DNA from: a virus
DNA length: 40,305 nt
Strand: one strand, 5' to 3'
Virus record (IMG/VR): IMGVR_UViG_3300040801_001804
Span: 1-40,305 of that record
Part shown: piece after piece, positions 31,792 through 37,977 of the stretch
Position numbering within the stretch: position 1 is the stretch's first letter
Layout of the letters: every line of letters starts with the position of its first letter
Notes under the pieces: model-generated
Seen by the model: only the letters and a program-made list of their open reading frames with translations
Told to the model about the DNA's origin: nothing
Databases searched by the model: none
Position numbers and translations under genes: made by a program

Positions 31792-32138
31792 TTCTCCCCC
31801 ATTATATCTTTAACCGCTTGTTCGGCTTGTCTGGCTTTCTTTCCAGCGCAATAGTCACTTTTAAGCTCGCCAAAATTATAAGGCTCAGTGTCACCTAAAG
31901 AAATTTCTGTGCAATGGTATGGTTCTTCACCATCATACCAATTTTTATCATCAGCATAAAAAGAATTACTCTCTCTTAATATGTCTAGGGCTTTTTGGAG
32001 TTTTTCGATATGTTTAATTGGATTGCAATAATCCATAAAAACGTCTTGCAATTCATCAATATCGTCTGGCTCAATCTCCAAATCTCTCCATTCGCAAGTC
32101 TCAATAGCCATTTCTTTCCACGTTTTAATTTTTTTCAC
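31788..32138 (-). CDS. Small acidic protein of unknown function (GTG start)
   Basis: I chose the GTG at 32138, with AGAGAGG six bases upstream, over the TTG-like frame start 50 bases earlier inside the neighbour gene. The 116-residue protein is acidic (WRDLEIEPDDIDELQDVFMD) and has Trp and Tyr-rich loops (DDKNWYDGEEPYHC). It ends with CAGKKARQAEQAVKDIMG. The C-A-G-K-K-A-R-Q-A element is like endings of small phage proteins I cannot name. Confidence 0.55.
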   Translation of the reverse strand: MKKIKTWKEMAIETCEWRDLEIEPDDIDELQDVFMDYCNPIKHIEKLQKALDILRESNSFYADDKNWYDGEEPYHCTEISLGDTEPYNFGELKSDYCAGKKARQAEQAVKDIMGEK

Positions 32139-32364
32139 TGTTAACCTCTCTGATAAACTCACAATTAGAACATGCACAATGCCCATCAATTATATCTGGA
32201 TAAAAGCATTCTATTTTTCTAATTGCTTTATTTAGTTTTTCTTTTAAATTTATGTTTCTTTTATGCAGCTTTACAATAATATCCACAGAAAGCTTGACTG
32301 CATCATCTTCCGCTTGATTAATATCATGCAAAACACACAGTAATTCTTTTTCAAACTCCCTCAT
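32125..32364 (-). CDS. Small helical protein with Cys cluster
   Basis: The 79-residue protein has a helical N-terminal part (MREFEKELLCVLHDINQAED) and a Cys-rich end (DGHCACSNCEFIRE), which may bind a metal. AGGGAG lies eight bases before the ATG, inside the 19-codon frame upstream. It overlaps the next gene by 14 bases. Function unknown. Confidence 0.55.
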   Translation of the reverse strand: MREFEKELLCVLHDINQAEDDAVKLSVDIIVKLHKRNINLKEKLNKAIRKIECFYPDIIDGHCACSNCEFIREVNSEKN

Positions 32365-32366
32365 AA

Positions 32367-32426
32367 CTAAATCTCCCTGTCAGCATCGGGGAATCTTACG
32401 CATTTTTCTAAATCATCTAGTGTCAT
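32367..32426 (-). CDS. 19-residue micro-ORF, possibly translated
   Basis: The ATG at 32426 overlaps the TGA of the upstream gene (ATGA) with a GAGGAG-like site 9-14 bases before it. The frame, MTLDDLEKCVRFPDADREI, ends two bases before the next ATG. It links two genes without a gap, as the other genes here do. It may be a real micropeptide or just a coupling element. Confidence 0.4.
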   Translation of the reverse strand: MTLDDLEKCVRFPDADREI

Positions 32427-32650
32427 TTCTCAATCTCCTCTAAAATAGGTTTTATTTTTTCTAAAGTGTTATCAACTTGCTCCTCTAGCCATCCCTGATC
32501 TGTATTCTCAGCAACAAACTCAAGCATAGTTCGTGCAAGCTCTATGTCTTGCTCTAAAGATGCAACATAAAGAGGACAATACATTTTAAAATGAGTGTTT
32601 TCGCTACCTAGATGATCTGTTAAGCAAATAGTTCTATATTTATTAATCAT
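32423..32650 (-). CDS. Small protein of unknown function
   Basis: The 75-residue protein overlaps the HNH gene by one base. It has YRTICLTDHLGSENTHF and a helical acidic second half (EQDIELARTMLEFVAENTD; LEEQVDNTLEKIKPILEEIEK). No family recognised. Its place between small early genes suggests a host-interaction role. Confidence 0.55.
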   Translation of the reverse strand: MINKYRTICLTDHLGSENTHFKMYCPLYVASLEQDIELARTMLEFVAENTDQGWLEEQVDNTLEKIKPILEEIEK

Positions 32651-33000
32651 TAATTATATCCTATTTCTTCACTCTCTATTAATACTGATTTATCTCTTAT
32701 CATCTTTTCAATTCTAAAATTCTTCCATTTATATGATCCGTCACCGTATTCTATTAACTCCCATTTATGGTCTATTAAAAACTGCTTTACGCATGGGAAA
32801 AAATCGGCCATATAAACGCTCCCTTTCTCGTGCCATAGCTGATGATGTTCATGGCAAACTGGCGCAAGATTCATCTCATGGCATGGGCCTGAGCTTCCAA
32901 ATGACTTTATGTGATGACCGTAGGAGTTTTTCTTACCACAAGCTAGGCAAGCCCTATCCCTCATCCTCTGGGCTATGATTTTGTCTCGCTTTGTTGCCAT
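32650..33000 (-). CDS. HNH-type endonuclease-like protein
   Basis: The 116-residue protein has a zinc/HNH pattern: RACLACGKKNSYGHHIKSFG, then MNLAPVCHEHHQLWHEKG. The C-x2-C and C-x2-H pairs would bind zinc around an H-H ... N ... H core. It resembles phage NinG/recombination-type or homing-type HNH proteins. The C-terminal 40 residues may bind DNA. A GGGGGG run lies seven bases before the ATG. A role in recombination or host-DNA cleavage is possible. Confidence 0.72.
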   Translation of the reverse strand: MATKRDKIIAQRMRDRACLACGKKNSYGHHIKSFGSSGPCHEMNLAPVCHEHHQLWHEKGSVYMADFFPCVKQFLIDHKWELIEYGDGSYKWKNFRIEKMIRDKSVLIESEEIGYN

Positions 33001-33154
33001 AGATAAGCCCCCCTTCCTTGTCGATTCTACAAACTCTCGTATCGCTATCGCTAAAGCTTATCTGAACTTTACCGTCACCGCTTTTTATTACCTTGCAAAT
33101 GCTGTTACCAACAATGAAAGGCTCATCAACTCTTAGTGTTAATACTAATGCCAT
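32954..33154 (-). CDS. CsrA-like RNA-binding regulator candidate
   Basis: The 66-residue protein starts ALVLTLRVDEPFIVGNSI, close to the CsrA pattern L-x-L-T-R-R-x-G-E-x-x-x-I-G, followed by GDGKVQISFSDSDTRVCRI, which fits strands 3-5 with the key Arg of V-x-R. CsrA dimers bind GGA in mRNA leaders. A phage CsrA-like protein could control phage or host translation. Similarity is by eye; the G before E and several positions differ. The last 47 bases overlap the HNH gene. Confidence 0.5.
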   Translation of the reverse strand: MALVLTLRVDEPFIVGNSICKVIKSGDGKVQISFSDSDTRVCRIDKEGGLIYGNKARQNHSPEDEG

Positions 33155-33156
33155 AT

Positions 33157-33297
33157 TTATTCCTCAAACAAATCACCACCAAATAGCCTATCTATCTGAA
33201 TGACAATTCCCCCAACTGCATAAAGAGCAATGGAAAGCACCAACATTACTAGCAACATTGGTGCGCAAATTATTAACTCAATCGTTTGCTTTAGCAC
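33157..33297 (-). CDS. 46-residue membrane peptide (GTG start)
   Basis: The frame from GTG 33297 encodes VLKQTIELIICAPMLLVMLVLSIALYAVGG (shown in part: core IICAPMLLVMLVLSIALYA) and ends QIDRLFGGDLFEE. One long transmembrane helix fills most of it. An AAGG site precedes the GTG; ATG 33258 is an alternative giving 33 residues. It overlaps the ribbon-helix-helix gene by 20 bases. A toxin-like, holin-like or superinfection role is possible. Confidence 0.45.
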   Translation of the reverse strand: MLKQTIELIICAPMLLVMLVLSIALYAVGGIVIQIDRLFGGDLFEE

Positions 33298-33445
33298 GTT
33301 TAGCAACCTTATTAGACTCATACTTTTCTAATATTACTGTTCTAAGTGCAGTAGAAAGAGGCATTTTCATGCTTCTTGCAACAATCTTAGCCTGTTTAAT
33401 TTCTTTATCGGACATTTTCAAAGTAACAACTTTTCGTGCGCTCAC
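33278..33445 (-). CDS. Ribbon-helix-helix transcription factor (Arc/CopG type, GTG start)
   Basis: A GTG overlaps the upstream TGA (GTGA), and the frame runs 55 codons. It starts SARKVVTLKMSDKEIKQAKI and continues ARSMKMPLSTALRTVILEKYE. That is a basic strand followed by two helices, the pattern of RHH repressors. RHH dimers bind palindromic or tandem short sites. It lies in the operon controlled by the 37-bp dyad at 35632-35668, so it is the best candidate repressor in the window. The match is by pattern only. Confidence 0.68.
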   Translation of the reverse strand: MSARKVVTLKMSDKEIKQAKIVARSMKMPLSTALRTVILEKYESNKVAKRAKAND

Positions 33446-33672
33446 TGATTTTCTCCTTCCAGCTTATTTAAAATATATTCAAAGCACTTATCCTGATTAT
33501 CTCTATTGCTATAAACAAGCTGCTCATCTATTAAAGGGTCAAAAATTACCTTAAATCTGCACCAATTACGGCCAGCATAAGGATATTGAAAGGTGCATGA
33601 GTACCCCTTAGCTTCTAGCCTTGGGATAAGCTCAATGCACTTTTTTGCAAAGTCGTGCGGAAATTTACTCAC
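33442..33672 (-). CDS. Small protein of unknown function
   Basis: The 76-residue protein has an alternating helix/strand layout: DFAKKCIELIPRLEAKGYSC, then WCRFKVIFDPLIDEQLVYS and a final helix KCFEYILNKLEGENQ. It overlaps both neighbours by a few bases. No motif is recognised; it may work with the recombination genes just upstream. Confidence 0.6.
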   Translation of the reverse strand: MSKFPHDFAKKCIELIPRLEAKGYSCTFQYPYAGRNWCRFKVIFDPLIDEQLVYSNRDNQDKCFEYILNKLEGENQ

Positions 33673-34489
33673 TTGATTTCTCCGATTCAGCCAATCCGTT
33701 CATAATGCTGCTTGCTTCTGAGTTAGTTTGCTGCTTTTTAAACTTAAACCAATCCTCTCGCTTGCTCATTTTATCCGTAAGGCTGTTATAAATATTTGTT
33801 AATTGAACCATTTCAATTTCACTTGTTTCCTCAAGGCTATGCCCAAGAAAGCCCTCAAGCATTTCAACTGATACTGAAAATTTGTCATTGAATACTTCAG
33901 CGCATTTAGCGATTCTTTCTTTTAATGGAACTTCGTTATTGCTTGTTAATGTGTTCTGACAAGCATCAACGGCTTGCTCAATAACATCAAGAGGAATAAC
34001 GGCCATTAAACAAGCTCTGAGCCTTCTTGCACCATAGTTAGCTATAAGCTCGTAAACGTCCCTGTGGTCGGTTAGAAGCTGCTTTCCTTTTCTGGTGTGT
34101 CTTTCGTGCTTGATAACAAATGATTTTGCTTCTCTGAAATTTGATTCCAAATCCCATGCGTAAGTTTCATAGGTCGATTGACCGTTTTCTTGGTCAATTT
34201 CCCTAACGCCGCAATCTATGTTTCCCCATAAACTTGCTATTTCACGAATTAACTTTATTGAAGGCCCAGTAATTGCTTGCCCCCCTCTTGGGTAGCTATA
34301 CATAGCCTCTCTCGCTAGTTTTTTACTTTTGCATACGTCTTTAATGCGCTGTAATGCTGCATTGTAGTTTCTTGGAAATTTCTTAGCTAAGACAACTTGA
34401 GCCTCAACTTCCTTCATCGAACGGGCAACCATTGTGCTACCCGTATCTGTTATTTTTGTCTGATTAATTAAGCTTGTTATTGCGTCCAT
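33665..34489 (-). CDS. Recombination-associated protein, candidate single-strand annealing partner
   Basis: The 274-residue protein lies downstream of the RecE-like exonuclease, where annealing proteins are found. Conserved-looking blocks are AREAMYSYPRGGQAITGPSIKLI (about 60-82), ESNFREAKSFVIKHERHTR and DHRDVYELIANYGARRLRACL. Similar proteins with Y-P-R-G-G and G-A-R-R-L-R-A motifs occur next to exonucleases in phages, from memory. Function as a RecT-type annealer is therefore an inference. The ATG overlaps the upstream TAA (TAATG). Confidence 0.6.
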   Translation of the reverse strand: MDAITSLINQTKITDTGSTMVARSMKEVEAQVVLAKKFPRNYNAALQRIKDVCKSKKLAREAMYSYPRGGQAITGPSIKLIREIASLWGNIDCGVREIDQENGQSTYETYAWDLESNFREAKSFVIKHERHTRKGKQLLTDHRDVYELIANYGARRLRACLMAVIPLDVIEQAVDACQNTLTSNNEVPLKERIAKCAEVFNDKFSVSVEMLEGFLGHSLEETSEIEMVQLTNIYNSLTDKMSKREDWFKFKKQQTNSEASSIMNGLAESEKSSE

Positions 34490-34665
34490 TATTTTTCCTT
34501 TTCTGCAAAGATTGTTAAATCTACGCCGTTTAAATTAACTGTTACTGATTCTAGCTCTTCATTAAATGAAACATATCCATTTTCGTGCATCTGCTTATCA
34601 TTTACCATTTGCTTAAGCTTAAAAATCAGCTCTCTATCAACATTATGTAACATTATTGAACCCAT
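34489..34665 (-). CDS. 58-residue protein between exonuclease and annealing-partner genes
   Basis: The ATG at 34665 has AGGGG seven bases upstream and starts MGSIMLHNVDRELIFKLKQM. The acidic middle (HENGYVSFNEELESVTVNL) looks like strands. Its TAA overlaps the next ATG. It fills a gap of otherwise 190 bases between two coupled recombination genes. No family recognised. Confidence 0.6.
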   Translation of the reverse strand: MGSIMLHNVDRELIFKLKQMVNDKQMHENGYVSFNEELESVTVNLNGVDLTIFAEKEK

Positions 34666-34680
34666 CGTATTTCCCCTGTA

Positions 34681-35613
34681 TTACCGATAATAATGATATG
34701 CTGGAACTTCAATGTCAACAAACCCATTATGATAATAATTATCCTCGACAAGCAATTGCCCCATATTCTCTTTAAGATCGGTTAAAATCTCTGTCATTAG
34801 TTCTTCGCCAATATTTCTCATATCGTTGTTTACTGTATATCCTGCGCTTGCATACGGTGCAGTTTTCTCAGCTACCATAAAAGCAAACGTCCACTTTCCA
34901 CCATAAATCTGCTCAGCACCTTTTAAATATTGCGCTGCCTGTAGATCATAAAAGTATGACGCAACTGAACGTGCAAAATCTTTAGGCGATGCAGAAACAG
35001 AAGTTTTAAGGTCACAAATAATCTTCAATGTTGGATTAATAATATCTGCTTTAAATTTCTGTAAAATTCCAGTATTGGGACAAGTAAAGAAAACAACTTG
35101 CTCAAACAAAGTATCGCTATGCTGGTAAAGCTCTTTAAACGCCTGATTGTTTAAACATGAACGCATCATGCCACGAAACTGCTTTCTTACTTCAGGCTTC
35201 ATTAATTTCTTATCGGCTCTAGCAGCTTCATAAGCAGCCTTAACAGCTTGCCATTCTTTATACTGCTCTTTGATACCGCCATTAGCTTCAGTCTTTCTAG
35301 CGTCACCCTCTGGCCTCGGTACGTCATATTCAAAGTCATATATCTCATCAAACCTTTTAGGCTCAAGCATATATGTGTGAAACGCTGTTCCAAACTCCAT
35401 TGATGGGCTTGTTTCTGTGTTCCATTCTTGACGTTTCTTTGCACCTAAAAATTGAACTGATTTAGTTCTAACAATCTGCAAGTCTGAGCGTGAAAGCCCT
35501 ATACAGTTATGATAAACCTCATCTGAAATATTGCTATACGTCCCGTCAATATCCCCACTGTCTGCTAAAATTGCTAAATCTTCAATCTGCTTTTCTACTT
35601 CTTTGCTAAACAT
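34681..35613 (-). CDS. RecE-like PD-(D/E)XK exonuclease
   Basis: The 310-residue protein has ISDEVYHNCIGLSRSDLQIV, then SMEFGTAFHTYMLEPKRFDE, the opening pattern of RecE/YqaJ-type exonucleases. The core is FKADIINPTLKIICDLKTS (Asp, then D-x-K), followed by the YDLQAAQYLKG helix with the motif Gln. It would resect double-stranded ends to load an annealing protein for recombination-driven replication or repair. AAGGAG precedes the ATG. It is the first leftward early gene, next to the operator dyad. Confidence 0.87.
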   Translation of the reverse strand: MFSKEVEKQIEDLAILADSGDIDGTYSNISDEVYHNCIGLSRSDLQIVRTKSVQFLGAKKRQEWNTETSPSMEFGTAFHTYMLEPKRFDEIYDFEYDVPRPEGDARKTEANGGIKEQYKEWQAVKAAYEAARADKKLMKPEVRKQFRGMMRSCLNNQAFKELYQHSDTLFEQVVFFTCPNTGILQKFKADIINPTLKIICDLKTSVSASPKDFARSVASYFYDLQAAQYLKGAEQIYGGKWTFAFMVAEKTAPYASAGYTVNNDMRNIGEELMTEILTDLKENMGQLLVEDNYYHNGFVDIEVPAYHYYR

Positions 35614-35631
35614 AGTATCTCCTTTTTGTTG

Positions 35632-35668
35632 TTTACATAAAGGTATTACCGTAATACTGTTATGTAAA
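35632..35668. promoter_or_regulatory. Operator-like 37-bp dyad between divergent early genes
   Basis: TTTACATAA (35632-35640) and TTATGTAAA (35660-35668) are inverted copies, and inside them GTATTAC-C-GTAATAC (35643-35657) is a perfect inner repeat centred on 35650. Only two positions on each side do not pair. It sits 18 bases before the exonuclease ATG and 11 bases before the zinc-ribbon ATG. A dimeric or tetrameric repressor bound here could control both divergent transcripts. Exact -35 and -10 boxes inside the dyad are unclear. Confidence 0.75.
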
Positions 35669-35679
35669 GGAGAAATTAC

Positions 35680-35823
35680 ATGAGAGTTAAATTAATTGAA
35701 TTTTGTGAGAAGCTAAGCTGTGAATGGTGTGGAAAAACAGAAGATTTATATTTAGATAAAGAAGAAAACGAATGTTATTGCTTTGATTGTGCTAAGAGTC
35801 TTGAAGTCGAAGTAGATGACTAA
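35680..35823 (+). CDS. 47-residue zinc-ribbon-like protein
   Basis: ATG 35680 has AAGGAG seven bases upstream. The protein starts MRVKLIEFCEKLSCEWCGKT. Its second Cys group is CYCFDCAKSLEV, so C14-x2-C17 and C34-x2-C37 can bind one zinc. The end is acidic (EVEVDD). It is the first rightward early product, beside the operator dyad and followed by a terminator, so it is made as a monocistronic message. It may be a small regulator; no family recognised. Confidence 0.65.
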   Translation: MRVKLIEFCEKLSCEWCGKTEDLYLDKEENECYCFDCAKSLEVEVDD

Positions 35824-35874
35824 TAGTATTAGCTATTCTTTTTTGCATAAGAAAACATTTCCTTTGATTAAATT

Positions 35875-35899
35875 AGCCCTGCGTATGTGGGGCTTTTTT
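35875..35899 (+). terminator. Terminator after the zinc-ribbon gene
   Basis: AGCCC (35875-35879) pairs with GGGCT (35890-35894), followed by TTTTTT on the plus strand. It would end transcripts from the zinc-ribbon gene. Confidence 0.75.
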
Positions 35900-35942
35900 A
35901 TGCTCTGTGTATTTCCAATTTATTAATAAAGGCTCTAAATAG

Positions 35943-35980
35943 AAAAACCCCGCTATCAATTTCAGGATTTCAAGCAGGGT
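35943..35980 (-). terminator. Leftward terminator at the end of the non-coding region
   Basis: On the minus strand ACCCTGC and GCGGGGT form a stem of seven pairs including one G-U, with a 20-base loop, followed by TTTTT. The G-U pair would be A-C on the plus strand, so the hairpin fits leftward RNA. No leftward gene ends here, so it implies an RNA made from the region to the right. Confidence 0.65.
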
Positions 35981-35983
35981 TAT

Positions 35984-36290
35984 GTTTCAAAGAATGTCTA
36001 AAAGATACTATTTTTAATATCTAAAATCAATGACATTCATAAAACATTTAATGAGCATTTATTGTTTTTGGCTCTTATGGAAATCAACCTAAAACACGAC
36101 TGACAGAAGGTTAGGCAAGTTATGGATTATGAACCTCCATTTAAAATATGACTTGTGAAACATAGGGAAGCATAAAGGCGAACTAGCACGAGAGGTAACC
36201 AGTAAAAGCTAGGAGTCTGAATGTGGAGACTAAGCCAGTAATAGGGCGTGGATTCTAAGAATACCTCTTGGTTGAAGTGTATCTAAAATC
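35984..36290 (-). ncRNA. Candidate structured non-coding RNA region
   Basis: The 35824-36355 stretch has no supportable gene. Inside it are nested inverted repeats: GAATGTC/GACATTC (35992, 36032) around AGATA/TATCT; CAAGT/ACTTG (36116, 36151) around ATGGA/TCCAT; CTAGC/GCTAG (36183, 36208); AGTCT/AGACT (36214, 36227). CGAGAGGTA (36189-36197) can pair with TACCTCTTG (36262-36270), crossing the CTAGC stem, so a pseudoknot is possible. A leftward promoter box (36297-36302) and leftward terminator (35943-35980) bracket it, but two G-U pairs fit plus-strand RNA better. Strand and class are open. Confidence 0.5.
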
Positions 36291-36296
36291 TAAATA

Positions 36297-36302
36297 ATTA
36301 TA
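36297..36302 (-). promoter_or_regulatory. Candidate leftward promoter (-10 box)
   Basis: The minus strand reads TATAAT here, a perfect -10, preceded by an A+T-rich stretch without a clear -35 (TTGTCA lies too close). It could start the leftward RNA that ends near 35943. It faces away from the rightward promoter at 36308. Confidence 0.4.
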
Positions 36303-36307
36303 AAAGT

Positions 36308-36337
36308 TTGACAAATAATTTAATGTATTACTATTAT
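36308..36337 (+). promoter_or_regulatory. Rightward early promoter
   Basis: TTGACA (36308-36313, perfect -35) is 18 bases from TATTAT (36332-36337, 5 of 6 for -10). It is the best sigma70-type promoter in the window. Transcription would start about 36344, a dozen bases before the ATG at 36356, and run through SSB to 38186. GTATTAC repeats lie on both sides of the -10. Confidence 0.75.
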
Positions 36338-36345
36338 CGTATTAC
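36325..36345 (+). promoter_or_regulatory. Direct-repeat operator over the rightward promoter
   Basis: GTATTAC occurs at 36325-36331 and 36339-36345, 14 bases apart, flanking the -10 box and covering the start site. The same 7-mer forms the inner dyad at 35643-35657. A protein binding both sites would coordinate the two divergent early operons. Four copies in 700 bases is more than expected for this composition. Confidence 0.6.
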
Positions 36346-36355
36346 TGGAGAATTA

Positions 36356-36577
36356 ATGGCTGAAGTAAATAAAATGCTTCTTGTGGTATCGCATGGTGGC
36401 TCTATCAACTCGCCAATACTGGTAAGTGAAAAGATGCTTCAAGTGCTATTAGATACCGATAAAACGGTTAAGTATCTGACTGAAGAAGAATATAAAGAAA
36501 TCACTGGAACTAAATATATCGCTGGAAGGAAAGGCGAGAAACAACGTAAGGAGAATATGCAAAATGAATGTAATTAG
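36356..36577 (+). CDS. Small early protein of unknown function
   Basis: ATG 36356 with GGAG upstream is the start; an in-frame ATG-like start at 36308 would lie inside the promoter. The 73-residue protein begins AEVNKMLLVVSHGGSINSPI and ends in a charged tail (RKGEKQRKENMQNECN). The middle is helical (SEKMLQVLLDTDKTVKYLTEEEYKEI). It overlaps SSB by 14 bases. No family recognised. Confidence 0.65.
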   Translation: MAEVNKMLLVVSHGGSINSPILVSEKMLQVLLDTDKTVKYLTEEEYKEITGTKYIAGRKGEKQRKENMQNECN

Positions 36578-36950
36578 TTTAATGGGAACATTAGGAAAAG
36601 ATGCGGTCGTAAGATACACGCAGAATGGAAGTCCAGTAACAGACTTCTCAATTGCAGTAAACGAAGGGCCTAAAGATAAACAAATAACTACATGGATTGA
36701 CTGTACCCTCTGGGGCTTGAAAGGTGAGCAGCTAGATATGAGAAAAGGCGACTTAGTTAAACTTCAAGGAAAGCTGAGAAAAAGCTCATGGGACGATAAG
36801 ACAACAGGGCAAAAACGATATAAAAGCTATGTTTTAGTTGATCTTATTGAGAAAGTTGAGAAGGCAAAGCTAGTGCAAAGCGTTGCAAATATGTCATCCC
36901 AAGTACCTAGTCAAAGTGCAGAATTTACAGCAGACAATATACCTTTTTAG
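36564..36950 (+). CDS. ssb: Single-stranded DNA-binding protein
   Basis: The 128-residue protein has the SSB OB-fold: MNVISLMGTLGKDAVVRYTQ, then VTDFSIAVNEGPKDKQITTW, WIDCTLWGLKGEQLDM and KGDLVKLQGKLRKSSWDD. The C-terminus ends DNIPF, close to the acidic D-x-I-P-F tip that recruits partner proteins. It would coat single strands during replication and recombination with the exonuclease. Ribosome site AAGGAGAATATG lies inside the previous gene. Confidence 0.93.
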   Translation: MNVISLMGTLGKDAVVRYTQNGSPVTDFSIAVNEGPKDKQITTWIDCTLWGLKGEQLDMRKGDLVKLQGKLRKSSWDDKTTGQKRYKSYVLVDLIEKVEKAKLVQSVANMSSQVPSQSAEFTADNIPF

Positions 36951-36960
36951 GAGAAAAGCA

Positions 36961-37308
36961 ATGGTTAAGAAGAATACAAAGTTTACAGATGATGATGTTA
37001 AAAGAGTAGTTCTCAGAGAGCTTAAAAAAATAATGAAGAAAGATGAGGCTGAAGAAGCCTATAATCAGCTACCAAAAGCCTTCATGTCTATATACAGAAA
37101 AGGCATTACCGATGGGCAATTCATAATGAGAGATAGCAACAATTACAAGGTTTACGAGGCTGAGGATAAGGTTTTCAAGAAAGATATTGAAATTGCAGCC
37201 TTGCTTAAAGAAAAAGACAATTTAAAGCAACTTGTTCAACTTTCGCAAAATGAGCTTAATTCATCCAATGCTAAAAATGAGTATATGCTCAATAATTACG
37301 TTCATTAG
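36961..37308 (+). CDS. Helical early protein of unknown function
   Basis: ATG 36961 with AGGAG nine bases upstream is the start; the frame opens earlier inside ssb but without a site. The 115-residue protein is helical and basic (DDVKRVVLRELKKIMKKDEA), then an acidic coiled-coil part (LLKEKDNLKQLVQLSQNEL). Coupled to SSB, it may act in replication, but no motif is seen. Confidence 0.6.
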   Translation: MVKKNTKFTDDDVKRVVLRELKKIMKKDEAEEAYNQLPKAFMSIYRKGITDGQFIMRDSNNYKVYEAEDKVFKKDIEIAALLKEKDNLKQLVQLSQNELNSSNAKNEYMLNNYVH

Positions 37309-37315
37309 GTGAATT

Positions 37316-37636
37316 ATGATTAAGCACTTACAAAACAATAAAGAGAAAGTTGATTACATATTGCGCAAGTACCCCGAAACAAGGGATAGCGATAAAAAGC
37401 TATGGCTTGCCTATATGTGCATATTTAAAGAACTTAAATCAAAGATTGGCAATGAAGCCTATGAGTCTCTAAAAGGAGTTGTAATGGCAGATGATACGCC
37501 AGCATTTGAATCACTGAGAAGAGTTCGCCAAAAGCTTCAGGAAAGCGGTCAAGAGCTTCAGGCAAGTGACGAAGTAAAAGAACAAAGAAAAGTAGCAGCC
37601 GAAGACGTTTCAGCTTGGGCTAAAGGATTGTTATGA
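37316..37636 (+). CDS. Conserved-type phage protein of unknown function
   Basis: The 106-residue protein has VDYILRKYPETRDSDKKLWL, then FESLRRVRQKLQESGQEL, a pattern seen in a widespread uncharacterised phage family from memory. An HTH-like role is possible. AGGTG lies six bases before the ATG. It lies in the replication-side operon behind SSB. Confidence 0.6.
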   Translation: MIKHLQNNKEKVDYILRKYPETRDSDKKLWLAYMCIFKELKSKIGNEAYESLKGVVMADDTPAFESLRRVRQKLQESGQELQASDEVKEQRKVAAEDVSAWAKGLL

Positions 37637-37977
37637 AGGATTTTGAAAAGTACATTGCACAAAATACAACGGTAGGAAAAGCTAAGATGCGTGACATAGT
37701 ACCATCTGACGTAAAGCCCACTAATGGAACTGAAGCAATTAACATTACTGTTACGCCAATGATTGAAAGGGAGCTAAAAGTTCCTTACCCAAACACACAA
37801 AACATAAGAGGTATCCCAATGACCACTTATGAAAACAAAGTTCAACAGAACCTTGATGAAGGTATTTTGATAAGCTGGGAGCGATGGCCTATTCCAGAGT
37901 CACAAGTTGATAAGGCTATTGAAGAACTTGGGGCAAAACTAAAGCGCATTATGTCTAAAAATGGTCTTATGCGATGA
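37633..37977 (+). CDS. Early protein of unknown function
   Basis: The 114-residue protein overlaps its upstream neighbour by four bases (ATGA). It has a flexible N-terminus and a block IRGIPMTTYENKVQQNLDEGILISWERWPIPES. The C-terminus is helical and basic. I recognise no family. Confidence 0.55.
   Translation: MKDFEKYIAQNTTVGKAKMRDIVPSDVKPTNGTEAINITVTPMIERELKVPYPNTQNIRGIPMTTYENKVQQNLDEGILISWERWPIPESQVDKAIEELGAKLKRIMSKNGLMR

Noticed and set aside
33258-33554. 98-codon rightward frame
   Set aside because: It runs antisense to the RHH gene and part of the next gene. The leftward frames have coupled starts and a recognisable RHH pattern, so this is a shadow.
36065-36290. Possible group II intron fragment
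   Set aside because: Some segments recall domain I, but no intron-encoded protein, no domain V and no interrupted gene is present. Kept only as a generic structured RNA candidate.
36308-36355. Longer N-terminus for the first gene behind the rightward promoter
   Set aside because: The in-frame start lies in the -35 box of the promoter; ATG 36356 has a proper GGAG site.
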